Of a DNA stretch of 64,000 nt, positions 44,384 to 51,977 are shown piece by piece. The position numbers and the translations under genes were made by a program. Position 1 is the stretch's first letter. Each line of letters opens with the position of its first letter. The stretch is from Acidimicrobiaceae bacterium. Lineage in GTDB: Bacteria; Actinomycetota; Acidimicrobiia; Acidimicrobiales; Aldehydirespiratoraceae. Location of the stretch: NCBI GenBank assembly GCA_009837445.1, contig VXTM01000021.1:31438-95437 (forward strand), written 5' to 3'. Under the pieces are notes generated by a model. It was not told the origin of the DNA, ran no database searches, and saw only the letters and a list, made by a program, of their open reading frames with translations.

Positions 44384-45580
44384 ATGAAGCCGTCAGACTT
44401 TCCCCGCGATTCGAAGTTCCGCGACCCCACGACCCCTCCGTTCCAGGACGAGACCGGCATGTACCACGTGATGAGCCATGCGGACGTGATGCGGGTACTC
44501 CACAACGCTGACGAGGCCTTCTCACGCGACCAGGAGCCATACCTGCCCGAGGGCGCCCCGATCCACATCGCCATGGAGTTCATGTGGATGGTCGAGCCGT
44601 TCACGCTCGACGGCGACGCCGGCCGCCACGACGTGCTGCGGGGTGTGGTGGAGCCGTGGTTCAGGAACAACGCGGTCCGGACCATGGAGCCGGTGATCAG
44701 GCGGATCACGATCGACACGATCAACGAGGTGGTGGCCAAGGGCACCGGCGAGGTCGATGTGGCCGTCGAGATGTCCTCGCGCTTGGCCATGCGGGTGATC
44801 TGCGCGCTGATCGGCATGGACATGGACCGCGAGGACTGGATGAGAAAGCAGCTGGACATCTTCCTGACCTCGCCCTGGGACGACATGCCCCAGCAATGGG
44901 AGCTGCAGGCCTACTTCTGGTGGATGGTGGCCCGGCGACTCAACGAACCCTCCGACGAGCTGCTGGACGTTCTTGTCAGGGCCTGGGCCGATGGCACCAT
45001 CGGTGATCGCGAGCTGCTCGGCTACCTGTTCGGGTTCACCGCGGCCGGCACCGACACCACCGGCGCCAGCCTGGCCAACGGCTTCGTCTACCTAGCCGAG
45101 TTCGATCTCCTCGACTGGGCTCGCAGCCGCGTCGGCGACGACACCGCAATGCGGCGGGCCGTCGAGGAGATCCTGCGCTTCGGCACGCCGTTCCCCATGA
45201 AGCCCCTGTACGTTCGCAAGGACGTGAGCTTCGACGGCCTAGACGTCCCCGCGGGAAGCGTGCTGGCGGTGTGGTTCTCGTCGGCCAACCGGGACGACGC
45301 CGTCAATGCTGGCCAGCCTCAGGCCCATCCAGACGTGTTCGATCCGGAGCGGTGGCCCAACCGCCACATCGCCCTGGGGTTCGGCACCCACTACTGCCTC
45401 GGAGCCGAACTGGCCCGGCTCGAGACCAAGATCCTGCTGGAGGAGGCCCTCACCCGGCTTCCCGGCCTCGAAATGGACACGGCCAAGCCCTTCCGCCGCA
45501 TCGCCGGCATCGTCGACGCGGTCACCGAGGCTCATTTCACCTTCGATCAGGACGAAGCCGACCGGGTGAGCGCCGGCTGA
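44384..45580 (+). CDS. Cytochrome P450
   Basis: A 398-residue soluble bacterial class I P450. The I-helix oxygen-activation motif is FGFTAAGTDTTGAS, the K-helix ExxR is in RRAVEEILRFGTPFPMKP, and the heme-binding loop LGFGTHYCLGAELARLE holds the axial Cys338. Electrons would come from a ferredoxin; a [3Fe-4S]-type ferredoxin that suits P450s is encoded at 59471 in the same region, but no reductase is present. GGAGG precedes ATG 44384. The substrate is unknown; clustering with Rieske oxygenases suggests hydroxylation or dealkylation. Confidence 0.96.
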   Translation: MKPSDFPRDSKFRDPTTPPFQDETGMYHVMSHADVMRVLHNADEAFSRDQEPYLPEGAPIHIAMEFMWMVEPFTLDGDAGRHDVLRGVVEPWFRNNAVRTMEPVIRRITIDTINEVVAKGTGEVDVAVEMSSRLAMRVICALIGMDMDREDWMRKQLDIFLTSPWDDMPQQWELQAYFWWMVARRLNEPSDELLDVLVRAWADGTIGDRELLGYLFGFTAAGTDTTGASLANGFVYLAEFDLLDWARSRVGDDTAMRRAVEEILRFGTPFPMKPLYVRKDVSFDGLDVPAGSVLAVWFSSANRDDAVNAGQPQAHPDVFDPERWPNRHIALGFGTHYCLGAELARLETKILLEEALTRLPGLEMDTAKPFRRIAGIVDAVTEAHFTFDQDEADRVSAG

Positions 45581-45590
45581 CCGCCAGCGA

Positions 45591-45620
45591 TTGACAGGGC
45601 CCATCGGTTCGGGTCACTAT
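45591..45620 (+). promoter_or_regulatory. SigA-type promoter before the first GcvT-like gene
   Basis: TTGACA (45591-45596) and CACTAT (45615-45620) are 18 bp apart, with transcription expected about 35 bp upstream of ATG 45660, a normal leader with AAGGG as ribosome binding site. Confidence 0.5.
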
Positions 45621-45659
45621 TGATGTGATCTATGAAGCTGGCGTGAAGGGCGGCACCCG

Positions 45660-46931
45660 ATGGCTGAAGAGCACACCTACGATCCGAGCGCGTTCACCGG
45701 GACATTCCTGAATCCCGGGGCCGCGCCCTACTCGCAGACCGGCCTGTGGATCGCGTGGGGCGGGTACCACCTCGTCGACCACTACGTCAACGAGGTCTCC
45801 GAGATGATGGCCCTGCGGGCCGGCGCCGGCATCGAGGACAAGACGCCCCTGTTCAAGACCATCATTGAGGGTCCCGACGCCGAGGCGTTCGTGGACAGGG
45901 TGCAGGTCCGCGACGCATCCAAGGTCGACGTCGACCACGGGATCTACACCTTCTACTGCGACGACGAGGGCCATGCGGTGAACGAGGGGATCACGTTTCG
46001 CACCGCGGCCGACCAGTTCATCCACATGGGCGGACCCATGGTCGGGTGGTTCAGCGAGTTCGCCGACGGCTACGACATCGAGCTCACGGACACGCTGAAC
46101 ACCGACCGCGACTACAGCGTCCTGTGCGTGCAGGGCCCGCGGTCGCATGACGTCATGGAGGCGGTGACGGGCAGTGCCCAAAAGGACCTGCCGTTCTCCC
46201 GGGGCCGGATGATCACCGTCAACGGCCACGAGGTGCGCCTGTGGCGGACCGGGTTCACCGGGGAGATCGGCTTCGAGATGTGGGTCGATCCCGTCGCATC
46301 CAGGGAGATGTACTCGATATTCGTCGAGGGTGGACGCCCGCACGGGGCGGTGCCCATCGGCAACGCCGCGCAGGCGGCCACCCGCGTTGAGGCCGGCATG
46401 CTGATCATCGGCGTCGACTACCGCCCTTCCGGCCCGTTCGCCCAGGTGCAGTTCGCCTACCTGGACGGCGACCGCTACTTCCACACCCCCGCCGAGCTCA
46501 ACTTCGGGCGCCTCGTCAACTTCAGGCGCGACACCGACTTCGTCGGCCGGCGGGCGCTCGAGGCCGAAGCGGCCGGGGACAGACCGGGCAAGGTGATGCG
46601 GGGCGTGGACATCGACCCCGCCGGCATCGCCGCGCTATACGAGCGCGCCGGGTCGCCGCCGTTCCTGAGCCCGCGGCTGCACCGCCATTTCAACTCCGAG
46701 ATCCTCGCCGGTGGCGCCAACGTGGGTTTCGCCACCTCGATGTGCTGGAGCCCGGTGCTGGACACGATGATCGGCTTCGCGCACCTCGAATCGCCCGAAG
46801 TGCACGCCGGAGACGACGTCACCCTCACATGGCAGATCTACGACGGCCGCGGCGAGGCGGTCGAGGGCGAGGTCCCGGCCCGGGTCGTCGACCTGCCGTT
46901 CGTCGAGATGAAGCGCAGACGGATCAACTGA
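45660..46931 (+). CDS. GcvT-like aminomethyltransferase/demethylase family protein (1)
   Basis: A 423-residue protein of the folate-binding GcvT/DmdA/sarcosine-dehydrogenase C-terminal group. Landmarks are VLCVQGPRSHDVMEAVTG, LWRTGFTGEIGFEMWV (the folate-binding YTGExGYE counterpart), AATRVEAGMLIIGVDY and LVNFRRDTDFVGRRALEAE. Relatives transfer methyl groups from glycine cleavage intermediates, DMSP, or methoxy-aromatics to tetrahydrofolate. No other glycine-cleavage gene is nearby, so a catabolic demethylase is more likely. A paralogue lies at 61327. It is convergent with the XRE-cupin regulator. Confidence 0.88.
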   Translation: MAEEHTYDPSAFTGTFLNPGAAPYSQTGLWIAWGGYHLVDHYVNEVSEMMALRAGAGIEDKTPLFKTIIEGPDAEAFVDRVQVRDASKVDVDHGIYTFYCDDEGHAVNEGITFRTAADQFIHMGGPMVGWFSEFADGYDIELTDTLNTDRDYSVLCVQGPRSHDVMEAVTGSAQKDLPFSRGRMITVNGHEVRLWRTGFTGEIGFEMWVDPVASREMYSIFVEGGRPHGAVPIGNAAQAATRVEAGMLIIGVDYRPSGPFAQVQFAYLDGDRYFHTPAELNFGRLVNFRRDTDFVGRRALEAEAAGDRPGKVMRGVDIDPAGIAALYERAGSPPFLSPRLHRHFNSEILAGGANVGFATSMCWSPVLDTMIGFAHLESPEVHAGDDVTLTWQIYDGRGEAVEGEVPARVVDLPFVEMKRRRIN

Positions 46932-46957
46932 GCCAGCGATTAAGCGACTAGAGGCCG

Positions 46958-47548
46958 TTAGAACGACGGAGGGCTGGTGATTATCAGGAACCGCGCTCCG
47001 GCATCCCCGGAGACCCACTGGTGGGGGGTCATCGACGGGTACAGCAGGGTATCGCCCGGATGGAGCGGGATCGGATCCCTGTCCTCCAAGCGGATCTCGA
47101 TCGAGCCCTCGAGCAGATGGACAACCTCCTCCCCCTCGTGCACGATCACCTCTGAAGCGATGTTCGGCTCGGCCACGGTCTCGTTGGCCTCGAGGCGACG
47201 CCCCTCGCCCGGCGTGAGGAAACGGGTACTGGCCCCCTCGGCCAGGAAGAAAGCCTCACCCTCGCCGGCCCGGACCAGCGTGACCTCCGAGACCGCCGGG
47301 TCGAGCAGCGCGACCGTCGTCGTTCCCAGGGCTTGGGCCACCCGGTGCAGCGCGAAGAGGCTGGGCATGGCCCGCGAGTTCTCGATCTGGGAGAGGAACG
47401 GCTGGGAGAGGTCGCACCGGTCGGCGAGCTCCTGCATGGTCATCCCAGCGGCCTTGCGGCGCTGCCGTAGGGCGGGCCCGAGCTGCGAAGCGGCCGAGGT
47501 CGGCTCAGAAGGTCTCTCGTGCTCTACTGCTCCGTGGTGGGTTCTCAT
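46958..47548 (-). CDS. XRE-family regulator with C-terminal cupin
   Basis: A 196-residue HTH-cupin protein. The helix-turn-helix is at residues about 22-76 (LRQRRKAAGMTMQELADRCD, then SQPFLSQIENSRAMPSL); the cupin barrel at about 110-190 has EVIVHEGEEVVHLLEGSIEI and HPGDTLLYPSMTPHQWV. Members usually sense a small ligand with the cupin and control adjacent catabolic or transport genes. Its place inside the catabolic region makes it the best candidate for a local regulator. It lies 36 bp behind the hydrolase gene on the same strand, with its own -10-like TAGAAT in that gap. Confidence 0.92.
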   Translation of the reverse strand: MRTHHGAVEHERPSEPTSAASQLGPALRQRRKAAGMTMQELADRCDLSQPFLSQIENSRAMPSLFALHRVAQALGTTTVALLDPAVSEVTLVRAGEGEAFFLAEGASTRFLTPGEGRRLEANETVAEPNIASEVIVHEGEEVVHLLEGSIEIRLEDRDPIPLHPGDTLLYPSMTPHQWVSGDAGARFLIITSPPSF

Positions 47549-47562
47549 CGCTCTACCTGCGG

Positions 47563-47568
47563 ATTCTA
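47563..47568 (-). promoter_or_regulatory. Putative -10 element for the XRE-cupin gene
   Basis: TAGAAT on the minus strand lies 14 bases before ATG 47548, which would give a leader of about seven bases. No convincing -35 is seen. Confidence 0.4.
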
Positions 47569-47584
47569 GCTCCCCGGGTCGGGC

Positions 47585-48412
47585 TCAACCGCCGGCCAGG
47601 AACTCCACGAGCGAGTCGACCAGGGCCGAGGGGTTGTCCACTGGCACGACATGTGTACTGTCGCGGATCTCGACTAGACGCGAGTCGGGAGTGAGGCGGT
47701 CCATCTCGGCCATCACCTCGCCCCGGACGAAACTTCCGGAGGCATGGACGTGAAGCGTCGACGCCTGGATCCGCGGGAGCCGGTCCCAGTGGTCGTCGGA
47801 ACGGAAAGGCCAGCGCTCGAAGAAGTAGGGATCGTGCTTGGGGGCCAGACGGCCACCCTCGACCGGGCCATAGCAGGTGGCCGCCACGATGTCGACCATG
47901 TCTGCGGGGGCGTTCGGGTAGGCGGCCGCCACCGCGGCGCGGACCTCGTCGTGGTCGGCGTGGTCCCGGGGGCGGGGGAACAGGTCGGTCTCACCCTGCT
48001 CGAAGGAGGGCTCCACGTCGACCACGGCCAGACGTCCGACGTTGCCGGGATGCTCGTCGGCGTACTGGATCGCCACCAGCGCCCCCCACGAGGACCCGGC
48101 CAGGTCCACCGGCGAGCCGCCGGACACCGCATCGACGGCGCCAACCAGGTCGGCGACGTGGTCTGCGGTGGTGTAGTCGTGGTCGGGCGACCACTGGCTC
48201 TCGCCGTAGCCGCGGAAGTCGAGCGCCACCACCCGGCGGTGAGAACGGAGTCCGAGCGCCACCGAGTACCAGTTCCAGGCGTTGCCGGTCACGCCGTGGA
48301 GGCAGACCAGTGCCGGGCCGTCACCTCCGAAGTCGAGTCCGTGGATCCGGTTGCCGGCAGCTCCCGGCACGAAGAAGTGTCCTACTTCGGCGGTGGCGAG
48401 AGTGGTGGACAT
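47585..48412 (-). CDS. Alpha/beta-fold hydrolase
   Basis: A 275-residue hydrolase: LVCLHGVTGNAWNWYSVALGL (oxyanion HG), VVALDFRGYGESQW, the nucleophile elbow LAGSSWGALVAIQ (Ser in G-S-S-W-G), Asp in SFVRG/EMDRLTPDSRLVE region and the catalytic His in IRDSTHVVPVDNP. Members are esterases, dehalogenases or C-C hydrolases of meta-cleavage pathways. AGGAG precedes ATG 48412. It is divergent from the first Rieske oxygenase, with which it may share a regulatory region. Confidence 0.92.
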   Translation of the reverse strand: MSTTLATAEVGHFFVPGAAGNRIHGLDFGGDGPALVCLHGVTGNAWNWYSVALGLRSHRRVVALDFRGYGESQWSPDHDYTTADHVADLVGAVDAVSGGSPVDLAGSSWGALVAIQYADEHPGNVGRLAVVDVEPSFEQGETDLFPRPRDHADHDEVRAAVAAAYPNAPADMVDIVAATCYGPVEGGRLAPKHDPYFFERWPFRSDDHWDRLPRIQASTLHVHASGSFVRGEVMAEMDRLTPDSRLVEIRDSTHVVPVDNPSALVDSLVEFLAGG

Positions 48413-48465
48413 GGTGACGCTCCTGAGCAGAGGGAGGGCCGCGCTAGCAGGGCGACCGGGGGCGA

Positions 48466-48476
48466 ACAGTACAGTA
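48466..48476. promoter_or_regulatory. Possible bidirectional -10 region between hydrolase and Rieske genes
   Basis: The 115-bp gap 48413-48527 is GC-rich except for a run containing TACAGT on the plus strand (48471-48476) and TACTGT on the minus strand, built from two ACAGT repeats. Either could be a -10. Each gene has its own ribosome binding site. Confidence 0.3.
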
Positions 48477-48527
48477 ACCACCGCGCCGGCCGGCATCGGC
48501 CGCACTGATCGACACGAAGGAGGACCG

Positions 48528-49580
48528 TTGACGACTGTCGAGGCACGAGAGACCGTCGATCCGTTCATTCCCGAGCGGGACTCGAGGTGGTACCGGGCGA
48601 TGAGGCATTTCTGGCATCCCGTCGCCTACTCCAAGGACGTGGCCGAGGACCAGATGGTCTCGGGCAGGCTGCTAGGGGAGCGCATCCTGGTCGTGCGCCA
48701 CCAGGGCGAGGTGCGGGCCTTCATGGACGTGTGCCGCCACAAGGGGGCCGCGCCGTCGCTCGGCTGGGTCGAGAACGGGTGCATCAACTGCCCCTACCAC
48801 GGCTGGGCCTACGACATGGACGGCACCCTGGTCTCCATCCCGTCGCGCCCCGAGCTGAACGGCGTGCTTCAGGTCGGGCTGGTCCGCTACCTGTGCCGGG
48901 AGAGCTCCGGCATGGTCTGGGTGAGCCTGACCGACGAGCCGTGGGGAGACCCGCCCGGCATCCCCGAATGGGACGACCCCATCATGCGCTGGCAGACGCC
49001 CCCCAGCTACGACTGGGCCACCAGCTCGCCTCGCCGTCTGGAGAACTTCGTGGATTTCTCCCACTTCCCGTTCGTGCACGAGAACGTGCTCGGCACCAGA
49101 GACAAGGCTCAGATCGAGGAGCACGACGTGTGGCGGGAGGACGGCGCGCTGCGGTTCGACAAGGTCTTCGTCGAGCCCAACGTCGACCGCATGAAGGAGA
49201 TGCTGGGAATCGATGAGGACACCATGTCGGTGCGCAACTGGTACCAGCTGACCGTTCCCGGATCGATCTCGCTGGTCCGGACCTTCCCCAACGGCAAGCG
49301 CTACGCCCTGTACATGGTCACCGCCCCCACCGGCCCGGCGACGTGCCGCAACTTCTGGCACATCGGCGCCGACTTCACATCCACCTCCGACGACATGGAC
49401 TTCCTGCTCGAGTTCGAGTACATGGTGCTGGACCAGGACCAGCCAGTCGTCGAGTCGCAGTGGCCCGAGCACCTGCCCGACCGGCTCAGCGCCGAGACTT
49501 ATGTGAAGGTGGCCGACGACATCACCCTGGCCTACCGCAAGTGGCTGTTCGAGTTGGCCGAGGAACTGGAACCTAACTGA
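48528..49580 (+). CDS. Rieske non-heme iron oxygenase, large subunit (1)
   Basis: A 350-residue ring-hydroxylating/demethylating oxygenase. The Rieske [2Fe-2S] ligands are C69-x-H71 and C88-x2-H91 (CRHKGAAPSLG, then CPYHGWAYDMDG). The mononuclear iron site begins ENFVDFSHFPFVHENVLG with Asp176, His179 and His184. The single-subunit, roughly 350-residue size resembles vanillate O-demethylase and N-demethylase types. Start is TTG 48528 with AAGGAGG just upstream. No dedicated reductase is nearby. A second copy lies at 59708. Confidence 0.93.
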   Translation: MTTVEARETVDPFIPERDSRWYRAMRHFWHPVAYSKDVAEDQMVSGRLLGERILVVRHQGEVRAFMDVCRHKGAAPSLGWVENGCINCPYHGWAYDMDGTLVSIPSRPELNGVLQVGLVRYLCRESSGMVWVSLTDEPWGDPPGIPEWDDPIMRWQTPPSYDWATSSPRRLENFVDFSHFPFVHENVLGTRDKAQIEEHDVWREDGALRFDKVFVEPNVDRMKEMLGIDEDTMSVRNWYQLTVPGSISLVRTFPNGKRYALYMVTAPTGPATCRNFWHIGADFTSTSDDMDFLLEFEYMVLDQDQPVVESQWPEHLPDRLSAETYVKVADDITLAYRKWLFELAEELEPN

Positions 49581-49623
49581 GCCGGCGGCAAGCCTCAATC
49601 AACCAAGACACGGGAGGACCTCG

Positions 49624-50376
49624 ATGGGAATACTGGACGGGCGGGTGATCATCGTCACCGGTGGAGCCAAGGGCATCGGCCTGGCCTACTGCCGGGGGCT
49701 GGCCGCCGAGGGGGCGACCGTCGTGGTCGCCGACCTCAGCGACGGTAGTGAAGTGGTCGCGGAGCTCGAATCCACGGGAGCCGAGGCGATGTCGCTGCGG
49801 GTGGACGTGTCCGACGTCGGCCAGACCGAGGCGATGGCGGCCGCCACCGTCGACGCCTACGGCCGCATCGACGGCCTGGTCAACAACGCCGCCTTCTACA
49901 TGGCCGCCACCCGGGCCCCGATGGAGGACCTCCCGCCCGACGAGTGGGACCTGTGCTTCAAGGTGAACGTGAAGGGCACCTGGCTGTGCTCCCGGGCGGT
50001 GGCGCCCGCCATGAGGGCCCAGGGCAGCGGCCGGATCGTCAACATCGCCTCCATGACGGTGAACGACGGCACCCCCGGCTTCCTCCACTACGTGTCGTCG
50101 AAGTCGGCGATCTGGGGCCTGACCCGGGCCATGGCCCGCGAGTTGGGCGACTCCGGGATCGCGGTCAACACCATCACCCCCGACTACATCCCCCACGACG
50201 AGGCCTACTCCAGCGTCCAGCCCGAGGTCGACGTGGCCATCCAGGCCCGGCGGGCGTTCAAGCGGTCCCAGGTCCCCGAGGACATGGTGGGCACCCTCAT
50301 CTATCTGATGAGCCCGCTGTCGGATTTCGTCACCGGCCAGAACATCTGGGTGAACGGTGGCTCAGGATTCCACTAG
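49624..50376 (+). CDS. Short-chain dehydrogenase/reductase
   Basis: A 250-residue classical SDR: nucleotide-binding TGGAKGIGLAYC, acidic residue in VVVADLSD (NAD preference), NNAAF, the catalytic Ser in IVNIASMTV and Tyr-x3-Lys in HYVSSKSAIWGL. It ends with the SDR tail NIWVNGGSGF. It lies 43 bp after the Rieske gene with a strong GGGAGG site, so the two probably act in sequence, oxidising an alcohol or dihydrodiol product. The substrate is unknown. Confidence 0.94.
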   Translation: MGILDGRVIIVTGGAKGIGLAYCRGLAAEGATVVVADLSDGSEVVAELESTGAEAMSLRVDVSDVGQTEAMAAATVDAYGRIDGLVNNAAFYMAATRAPMEDLPPDEWDLCFKVNVKGTWLCSRAVAPAMRAQGSGRIVNIASMTVNDGTPGFLHYVSSKSAIWGLTRAMARELGDSGIAVNTITPDYIPHDEAYSSVQPEVDVAIQARRAFKRSQVPEDMVGTLIYLMSPLSDFVTGQNIWVNGGSGFH

Positions 50377-50404
50377 TCTCCCCGGCGGGGGCCTTGCGGT
50401 GCGG

Positions 50405-50433
50405 CTGACAAGAGCGTTGCCGCCGCGTATAGT
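50405..50433 (+). promoter_or_regulatory. SigA-type promoter of the BMP transporter operon
   Basis: CTGACA (50405-50410) and TATAGT (50428-50433) are separated by exactly 17 bp. This is the best consensus promoter in the window. It gives a 5' leader of about 110 nt before ATG 50553. No riboswitch fold could be recognised in that leader. Confidence 0.65.
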
Positions 50434-50552
50434 CCTCATCAATAAATCCACACACCACCAACTCGCACGACCACCGGCGGACCACAGGGCAGGCGCCCCG
50501 TGCCCGGCGGTGGCCTTGTGATTGGTCCCACAAGGAGGGAAACCGCAACACC

Positions 50553-51926
50553 ATGCGCAAGACAACAATGCGGCTACTAGTCGCCCTTGCACTCGTCGCA
50601 GGCGTCGTCGCCTGTGGGAGCGACGACGAACCGGCACCCGCCGCGGACACCGGCGCCAGCGATGCGGCTGTAGCAGCAGCCGAGGCAGAGGCCGCCGAGG
50701 CACAGGCCCAGGCCGACGCCGCCGCGGCCGAGGCCTCAGCGGCCCAGGCCGAGGCCGACGCCGCCGAAGCCGAAGCCAAGGAGGCGGCTGACGCCGCCGC
50801 CATCGCAGAGGCCGAAGCAGCCGCCGCAGCGGCCGCGCTGGCGGCTGCAGAAGCCGAAGGAGCCGCAGTAGCGGAACTCGAGGCTGAGCTCGCCGCCGCG
50901 CAGGAGGCCGCAGCCGCAGCCGAAGCCGAAGCCGAAGCCGCCGCCGCCGCCGCCGAGGAGGCGGCCGCGGAGCAGGCAGCCGCCGCACCCAGTGAGATCG
51001 ACGTGGCCATGCTCGTGGTGGGCACCAAGGAGGAGGGCTGGTACGCCACCTTCATCGACAGCGTCAACCGCGTCTCGGCGTCCAACAAGTACGGCATCAC
51101 CATCAATCTCGAGATCCTCGAGGGAATCCAGTTCGTCGAGGGCGAGCGCGTCATCCGCGACCTGGCCCAGACCGGCGAGTACGAGATCATCGTGGGCCAC
51201 AGCACCTATGTGGACGGCGTCGCCGCCAACAAGGCCGACTTCCCCGACACCCTGTTCGTGTACTCGGGCTCCGGCAACGACGACCACGACGGCGGCGACA
51301 ACGCCTACTGGATCGACGTGTTCATCCACGAGCCCGCCTACCTGGCCGGGATCATCGCCGGCATGACGACCCAGACCAACAGGATCAGCGGTGTGGCCGC
51401 GTACCCGTTCCCCAACGTCAACGCGCCCCTCAACGCCTTCGTCGACGGCGCCCGGTCGGTCAACCCCGACATCGAGGTGGCCGGGGTCACCTACATCGAG
51501 AGCTGGTTCGACCCGGCCACCGCGTCGGCCGCGGCAGAGGCCCAGATCGCCAACGGCTCCGATGTCATCTATGCCGAGCGGTTCGGCCCGTTCGCCGCGG
51601 CCGAGGACGCCGGCAACGTGCGGGCCGTCGGCCACTTCACCGACCAGTTGAGCCTGTCGCCGGTGGTGCTGACCAGCGCAGTGGCGCAGTGGGACACCGC
51701 CTTCAGCGACGTGCTCGACGCTTGGTACGACTACACGGTGCACGGCGTGCCCTACAACTCGCCGCCGCAGCGCATCGTCTACCAGTCGATGGTGGACGAC
51801 GGCTCCTCCCTGGGGGCCATAGCCGGCGACGTGCCGGCCGACGTGGTGGCTGCCGTCGAGGCGGCCCGGGTCGCCATCCTGTCGGGCGAGCTGGTCGTCC
51901 CGCTCAAGTTCGACGCGTTCGAGTAG
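50553..51926 (+). CDS. BMP-family ABC transporter substrate-binding lipoprotein with Ala/Glu stalk (1)
   Basis: A 457-residue lipoprotein. The signal peptide ends in the lipobox GVVAC with Cys21. Residues 38-146 are almost entirely Ala, Glu, Gln and Asp, predicted as one long helix or coiled coil. From residue 148 the BMP/Med-type periplasmic fold follows (DVAMLVVGTKEEGW, GERVIRDLAQTGEYEIIVGHS, YWIDVFIHEPAYLAGIIAGM, VTYIESWFDP). BMP proteins bind nucleosides, purines or related heterocycles. It is the first gene of a full ABC importer. The stalk is unusual and replaces the short linker normally seen; the paralogue at 62758 lacks it. Confidence 0.92.
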   Translation: MRKTTMRLLVALALVAGVVACGSDDEPAPAADTGASDAAVAAAEAEAAEAQAQADAAAAEASAAQAEADAAEAEAKEAADAAAIAEAEAAAAAAALAAAEAEGAAVAELEAELAAAQEAAAAAEAEAEAAAAAAEEAAAEQAAAAPSEIDVAMLVVGTKEEGWYATFIDSVNRVSASNKYGITINLEILEGIQFVEGERVIRDLAQTGEYEIIVGHSTYVDGVAANKADFPDTLFVYSGSGNDDHDGGDNAYWIDVFIHEPAYLAGIIAGMTTQTNRISGVAAYPFPNVNAPLNAFVDGARSVNPDIEVAGVTYIESWFDPATASAAAEAQIANGSDVIYAERFGPFAAAEDAGNVRAVGHFTDQLSLSPVVLTSAVAQWDTAFSDVLDAWYDYTVHGVPYNSPPQRIVYQSMVDDGSSLGAIAGDVPADVVAAVEAARVAILSGELVVPLKFDAFE

Positions 51927-51977
51927 TCGCGAGAAGCCGGGCTGCGCGTCGAACGAGCGACTGAGCGCTCCGATCCG

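Noticed and set aside
45660..46931. Glycine cleavage system T protein
   Set aside because: No gcvH or gcvP nearby, extra length and catabolic context; a demethylase relative is more likely.
50434..50552. Riboswitch in the leader of the BMP operon
   Set aside because: The leader is long enough, but I could not draw a purine-riboswitch or other known fold.
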